Assembly: GCA_016932435.1 (NCBI GenBank)
Contig: JAFGCW010000011.1
Location: 1-9,768 of the forward strand
DNA: 9,768 nt
DNA from: Dehalococcoidales bacterium
GTDB lineage: Bacteria; Chloroflexota; Dehalococcoidia; Dehalococcoidales; UBA2162
Direction of reading: 5' to 3'
Both the position numbers and the translations under genes were made by a program. This document shows, in pieces, positions 7,933 to 9,768 of the stretch. Numbering within the stretch: the stretch's first letter is position 1; each line of letters begins with the position of its first letter. The notes beneath the pieces were generated by a model. It was given only the letters and a program-made list of their open reading frames with translations, was not told the DNA's origin and searched no databases.

Positions 7933-8562
7933 ATGTATTTATCTTTGTTAAGGTTGAATTCCCGGTCACGGAGAGCCTTGACCGAATCATCACGTCCTTA
8001 CGAACTGCACCGTTCGCTGCTCAAGGCATTCCCTGATAATGACGAAGGCGGTACCGGCAGGGTCCTTTTCCGCCTCGATACCGATGATGCAACAGGCGGA
8101 ATGTCCGTACTTGTGCAAAGTGAAAAAGAACCGACATGGAATAATCTGAATGGTTTCAAAGACTTCGTAACAGACTGTAAATGCAAGGAGTTTTTACCGG
8201 AAGTAAAAGACGATCAAGTGCTTCGGTTCCGGTTGCGGGCCAACCCGGCCAAACGTTCGAAACAGACCGGCAAACGCGAAGGTATTTTAAAGACAGAAGA
8301 CCAGATAGCATGGCTGGAGAAAAAAGGGGAAAAAGGCGGGTTTGAAATTCTCGATGTTAATGCCGTGAACGAAGGATATTCTCGAGACGGACTGACAGAC
8401 TCAGATAACGAAAAGCACACCACTACCATGCTCTCGGTTCGTTATGACGGCCTGCTTCGTGTGATTGATGCAGATACTTTCCATGAAACGCTTCGCGACG
8501 GCATCGGTCCGGCAAAGGGGTTTGGTTTCGGTCTCCTCTCGATAGCTCCTGCGCGAGGTTGA
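7933..8562 (+). CDS. casE: Cas6e/CasE (Cse3), crRNA-processing endoribonuclease
   Basis: Cas6e cuts the CRISPR transcript at the 3' base of each repeat hairpin and stays bound as the head of Cascade. The 209-residue product has the family start MYLSLLRLNSRSRRA (1-15), then YELHRSLLKAFPD (23-35). His26 and Tyr23 in that motif correspond to the catalytic region of characterised Cse3 proteins (His26 in Thermus thermophilus, His20 in E. coli). Further motifs are FRLRANPAKRSK (99-110), EDQIAWLEKKGEKGGF (122-137) and the C-terminal glycine-rich RNA-binding loop GIGPAKGFGFGLLSIAP (190-206). Length fits (E. coli 199). ATG 7918 would add five residues with no family support. An 82-base gap separates it from cas5, the only sizeable gap between genes in the operon. 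It ends TGA 8560-8562. Confidence 0.96.
   Translation: MYLSLLRLNSRSRRALTESSRPYELHRSLLKAFPDNDEGGTGRVLFRLDTDDATGGMSVLVQSEKEPTWNNLNGFKDFVTDCKCKEFLPEVKDDQVLRFRLRANPAKRSKQTGKREGILKTEDQIAWLEKKGEKGGFEILDVNAVNEGYSRDGLTDSDNEKHTTTMLSVRYDGLLRVIDADTFHETLRDGIGPAKGFGFGLLSIAPARG
8555..8558 (+). promoter_or_regulatory. Shine-Dalgarno site for cas1 with tandem ATG starts
   Basis: GAGG lies inside the last codons of cas6e, 3 bases before ATG 8562 and 6 bases before ATG 8565. The 6-base spacing favours 8565; 8562 would instead share one base with the cas6e stop (TGATG). The two differ by one methionine. Confidence 0.45.
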
Positions 8563-8564
8563 TG

Positions 8565-9494
8565 ATGAGAACATTACATGAACTACCGCGTTTTCGCGAC
8601 CGTTGGAGTTATCTTTATCTTGAAATGGGCAGGCTTGATGTAGATGCTGACGGACTTGGCTTTCACCAGGGTAACAGTATTGTGCCCGTACCTATTGACC
8701 AGCTCAGTGTGATAATGCTGGGACCGGGATCCACTGTGACGCATGCTGCAATCAAGTCACTCAGTCAGAATAACTGTCTGGTAGCATGGACCGGACAGGA
8801 CGGAGTAAGACTGTATGCCGCCAGTATCGGCGGTACGTACAGCGCCCGGAGGCTTATCAGACAGGCGAATCTGGTATCCGATGAAGAACGCCGTCTTGAA
8901 GTAGCCTGGAGGATGTACCGGTTCCGTTTTAATGAGACCATTCCGCCGGTGGTGAGTCTTGAAAGTATTCGCGGCATGGAAGGACTTCGGGTACGCCGTG
9001 CTTACGCCGAGGCATCGGAAAAATACGGTGTTGAATGGAATGGGCGAAGATATGACCAGAAAGACTGGAGCAAAGGAGATCCGGTAAACCGCGCACTCTC
9101 TGCAGCTAATTCCTGTTTGTACGGTGTCTGTCACGCCGGTATTCTCTCTGCCGGATATTCTTCGGCTCTGGGGTTCGTCCATACGGGGAAAATGCTCAGC
9201 TTTGTTTACGACATTGCCGATCTGTACAAGACGGAACTCACCATACCGATAGCATTCAAGGCAGCATCGGAAAATCCTTCTGACCTGGAAAGGCAGGTGA
9301 GGCTGGAATGCCGGAAAGCTTTTTACGAATTCAAGCTTATGGAGAGAATATTACCCGACATTGCGGAGGTGCTTGGTGTTAGTGATGATACTGGAGAAGG
9401 TCCCGACGAGTTTGAGGGGCGCATTGTCACGCTGGCTGTTGGAACCGAAGACGGGAGTTTTTCTTGGGAACCCGAGCGCCCGGGTGAGGGATGA
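8565..9494 (+). CDS. cas1: Cas1 integrase, type I-E
   Basis: Cas1 is the metal-dependent integrase that, as two dimers around a Cas2 dimer, inserts new spacers at the leader-proximal repeat. The 309-residue protein aligns by eye with E. coli Cas1 along its length, for example HELPRFRDRWSYLYLEMG near the start, EWNGRRYDQKDWSKGDP (157-173) and LGFVHTGKMLSFVYDIADL (202-220). The active-site residues are intact: Glu139 in RGMEGLRVR, His206, Asp216 and Asp219, each two positions below E. coli Glu141, His208, Asp218 and Asp221. The conserved core ends near EVLGV (268-272). The remaining tail of about 37 residues is acidic and is encoded by DNA that also encodes the start of Cas2 in another frame. 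Start choice between ATG 8562 and 8565 is trivial. Confidence 0.96.
   Translation: MRTLHELPRFRDRWSYLYLEMGRLDVDADGLGFHQGNSIVPVPIDQLSVIMLGPGSTVTHAAIKSLSQNNCLVAWTGQDGVRLYAASIGGTYSARRLIRQANLVSDEERRLEVAWRMYRFRFNETIPPVVSLESIRGMEGLRVRRAYAEASEKYGVEWNGRRYDQKDWSKGDPVNRALSAANSCLYGVCHAGILSAGYSSALGFVHTGKMLSFVYDIADLYKTELTIPIAFKAASENPSDLERQVRLECRKAFYEFKLMERILPDIAEVLGVSDDTGEGPDEFEGRIVTLAVGTEDGSFSWEPERPGEG
9365..9370 (+). promoter_or_regulatory. Shine-Dalgarno site deciding the cas2 GTG start
   Basis: GGAGGT, inside cas1, lies 5 bases before GTG 9376 and 14 bases before ATG 9385. It therefore supports GTG 9376 over the TTG at 9361, which lies upstream of this site, and over the ATG. Confidence 0.65.
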
Positions 9495-9699
9495 ACTCTG
9501 GAATAAAGCAGTAAAAAAATCAAAGGAAAACGGCGCTGTACTACAGGTATGGACAGACCAGAATCCGCAGGGGTTTTCCTGGCGCCAGCATGGAGAAAGG
9601 GAAAGGACGTTTATTGACCTGGAAGGCTTGTTCCTGGTGAAAATAGAACGGAACGAATCTTCGGTCATTACGCAAAACGTCGATACTGAAAACGCGTAA
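9376..9699 (+). CDS. cas2: Cas2 of the type I-E (CasC-like) family
   Basis: Cas2 is the ferredoxin-fold dimer that bridges two Cas1 dimers and sets the spacer length during adaptation. From GTG 9376 it is 107 residues: M/V-LVMILEKVP (1-10), SLRGALSRWLLEPKTGVFLG (12-31), SARVRDELW (34-42), GAVLQVWTDQNPQGFSW (53-69) and RTFIDLEGLFLVKI (77-90). These match E. coli Cas2 (94 residues) strand by strand, including the acidic residue of the first loop (Glu7, E. coli Glu9). The C-terminus runs about 14 residues past the usual end, as a polar tail (NESSVITQNVDTENA). The first 119 bases overlap the end of cas1 in the +1 frame relative to it. The exact start is uncertain because no ATG fits the family N-terminus, although GTG 9376 aligns with E. 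coli Met3. The TAA stop lies partly in a stem-loop. Confidence 0.93.
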   Translation: MLVMILEKVPTSLRGALSRWLLEPKTGVFLGNPSARVRDELWNKAVKKSKENGAVLQVWTDQNPQGFSWRQHGERERTFIDLEGLFLVKIERNESSVITQNVDTENA

Positions 9700-9733
9700 T
9701 CAGGCGTAACCGGTTTTCAGGTCACGCCTGATT
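9698..9733 (+). terminator. Stem-loop at the cas2/leader junction (possible weak terminator)
   Basis: Perfect 10-base arms, AATCAGGCGT (9698-9707) and ACGCCTGATT (9724-9733), enclose a 16-base loop in which ACC (9709-9711) can pair with GGT (9720-9722) across one mismatch. The first two bases are the last two of the cas2 TAA. The four Ts at 9732-9735 are a weak U-tract, two of them inside the stem, so this is not a textbook intrinsic terminator. It could instead protect the cas mRNA end, partly insulate the array, or be a protein-binding palindrome. Confidence 0.4.
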
Positions 9734-9739
9734 TTCAGG
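9700..9739 (+). promoter_or_regulatory. Very short CRISPR leader between cas2 and the first repeat
   Basis: Only 40 bases separate the cas2 stop from the first repeat. They contain the 3' part of a stem-loop and two direct copies of TTTTCAGG (9714-9721 and 9732-9739), the second ending exactly at the repeat boundary. I found no convincing promoter and no match to the IHF consensus that marks the E. coli leader. The functional leader, including any array promoter, may therefore extend into the end of cas2, or the array may be transcribed with the cas genes. Confidence 0.7.
9714..9739 (+). repeat. Direct repeat TTTTCAGG next to the first CRISPR repeat
   Basis: Two identical 8-base copies, at 9714-9721 and 9732-9739, are spaced 18 bases start to start. 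The second abuts the leader-repeat junction, where leader-recognition elements act in spacer integration. Function is inferred from position only. Confidence 0.45.
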
Positions 9740-9768
9740 GTATTCCCCACGCATGTGGGGGTGAACCG
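9740..9768 (+). CRISPR. First CRISPR repeat (29 bases, type I-E) at the window edge
   Basis: A 29-base unit begins GTATTCCCC and ends GTGAACCG. This is the size and pattern of I-E repeats, with arms CCCCAC (9745-9750) and GTGGGG (9755-9760) around a GCAT loop, and an AACCG end. By analogy with E. coli, Cas6e should cut after 9760, leaving the 8-nucleotide 5' handle GTGAACCG on each crRNA. Its orientation, downstream of cas2 and reading in the same direction as the operon, makes it the leader-proximal repeat. The window ends at its last base, so no spacer or second repeat is visible; the call rests on consensus and context. Confidence 0.88.

Noticed and set aside
8757..9182. 141-codon open frame on the minus strand inside cas1
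   Set aside because: It lies fully opposite conserved cas1 codons, with no recognisable motif or start signal.
9361..9375. TTG start for cas2 at 9361
   Set aside because: It lies upstream of the GGAGGT site at 9365-9370, and the extra residues MRRCL do not align to the family; GTG 9376 is better.
9740..9768. A full CRISPR array with spacers
   Set aside because: Only one repeat is inside the window; spacers, array length and PAM cannot be judged.
1..9768. A novel defence system, toxin-antitoxin pair, transposon or tRNA
   Set aside because: All long coding regions are explained by the WYL regulator and the eight type I-E cas genes; I found no transposase, terminal repeats, tRNA-like structure or extra effector gene.

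Overview
The window holds a complete type I-E (Cascade/Cas3) CRISPR-Cas locus, all on the + strand, ending exactly at the last base of the first CRISPR repeat. Gene order is WYL-domain regulator, cas3, cse1 (cas8e), cse2 (cas11), cas7e, cas5e, cas6e, cas1, cas2, short leader, repeat. Every protein was assigned from family motifs read in its translation. None is truncated or frameshifted, and the key catalytic residues I could place are present. I see no unknown defence system: this is a canonical I-E module with some unusual junction details.

Organism: clearly bacterial (Shine-Dalgarno sites, extended -10 promoter, I-E Cas set). Base composition of the genes is near 50% GC, while the first 250 bases are visibly AT-rich. 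The Cas proteins resemble E. coli Cas1, Cas2 and Cas6e in motif and residue spacing but differ widely in sequence. The 29-base repeat belongs to the general I-E class (CCCC...GGGG hairpin, AACCG end). I cannot name a phylum from the sequence alone.

Layout: bases 1-285 are a non-coding AT-rich region with a good extended -10 promoter (TATAAT at 236-241) and weak dyads that could be operators. From 286 to 9699 the genes are packed as one probable operon: junctions are 4-base or 1-base stop/start overlaps or gaps of a few bases. The exceptions are an 82-base cas5-cas6 gap, which contains a 23-codon ORF linked at both ends, and a 119-base out-of-frame overlap of cas1 with cas2. After cas2 come only 40 bases of leader, mostly taken up by a strong stem-loop that includes the cas2 stop codon and by a direct repeat of TTTTCAGG; the CRISPR repeat follows at 9740-9768.

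How the parts work together (known for the family): Cas1-Cas2 captures spacers and inserts them at the leader end of the array. Cas6e cuts the array transcript 3' of the repeat hairpin. Cse1, Cse2, Cas7, Cas5 and Cas6e assemble with crRNA into Cascade, which finds the target, and Cas3 nicks and unwinds it. The WYL protein, as first gene of the transcript, probably senses a ligand and controls the operon, including its own expression; that is inference from position and family.
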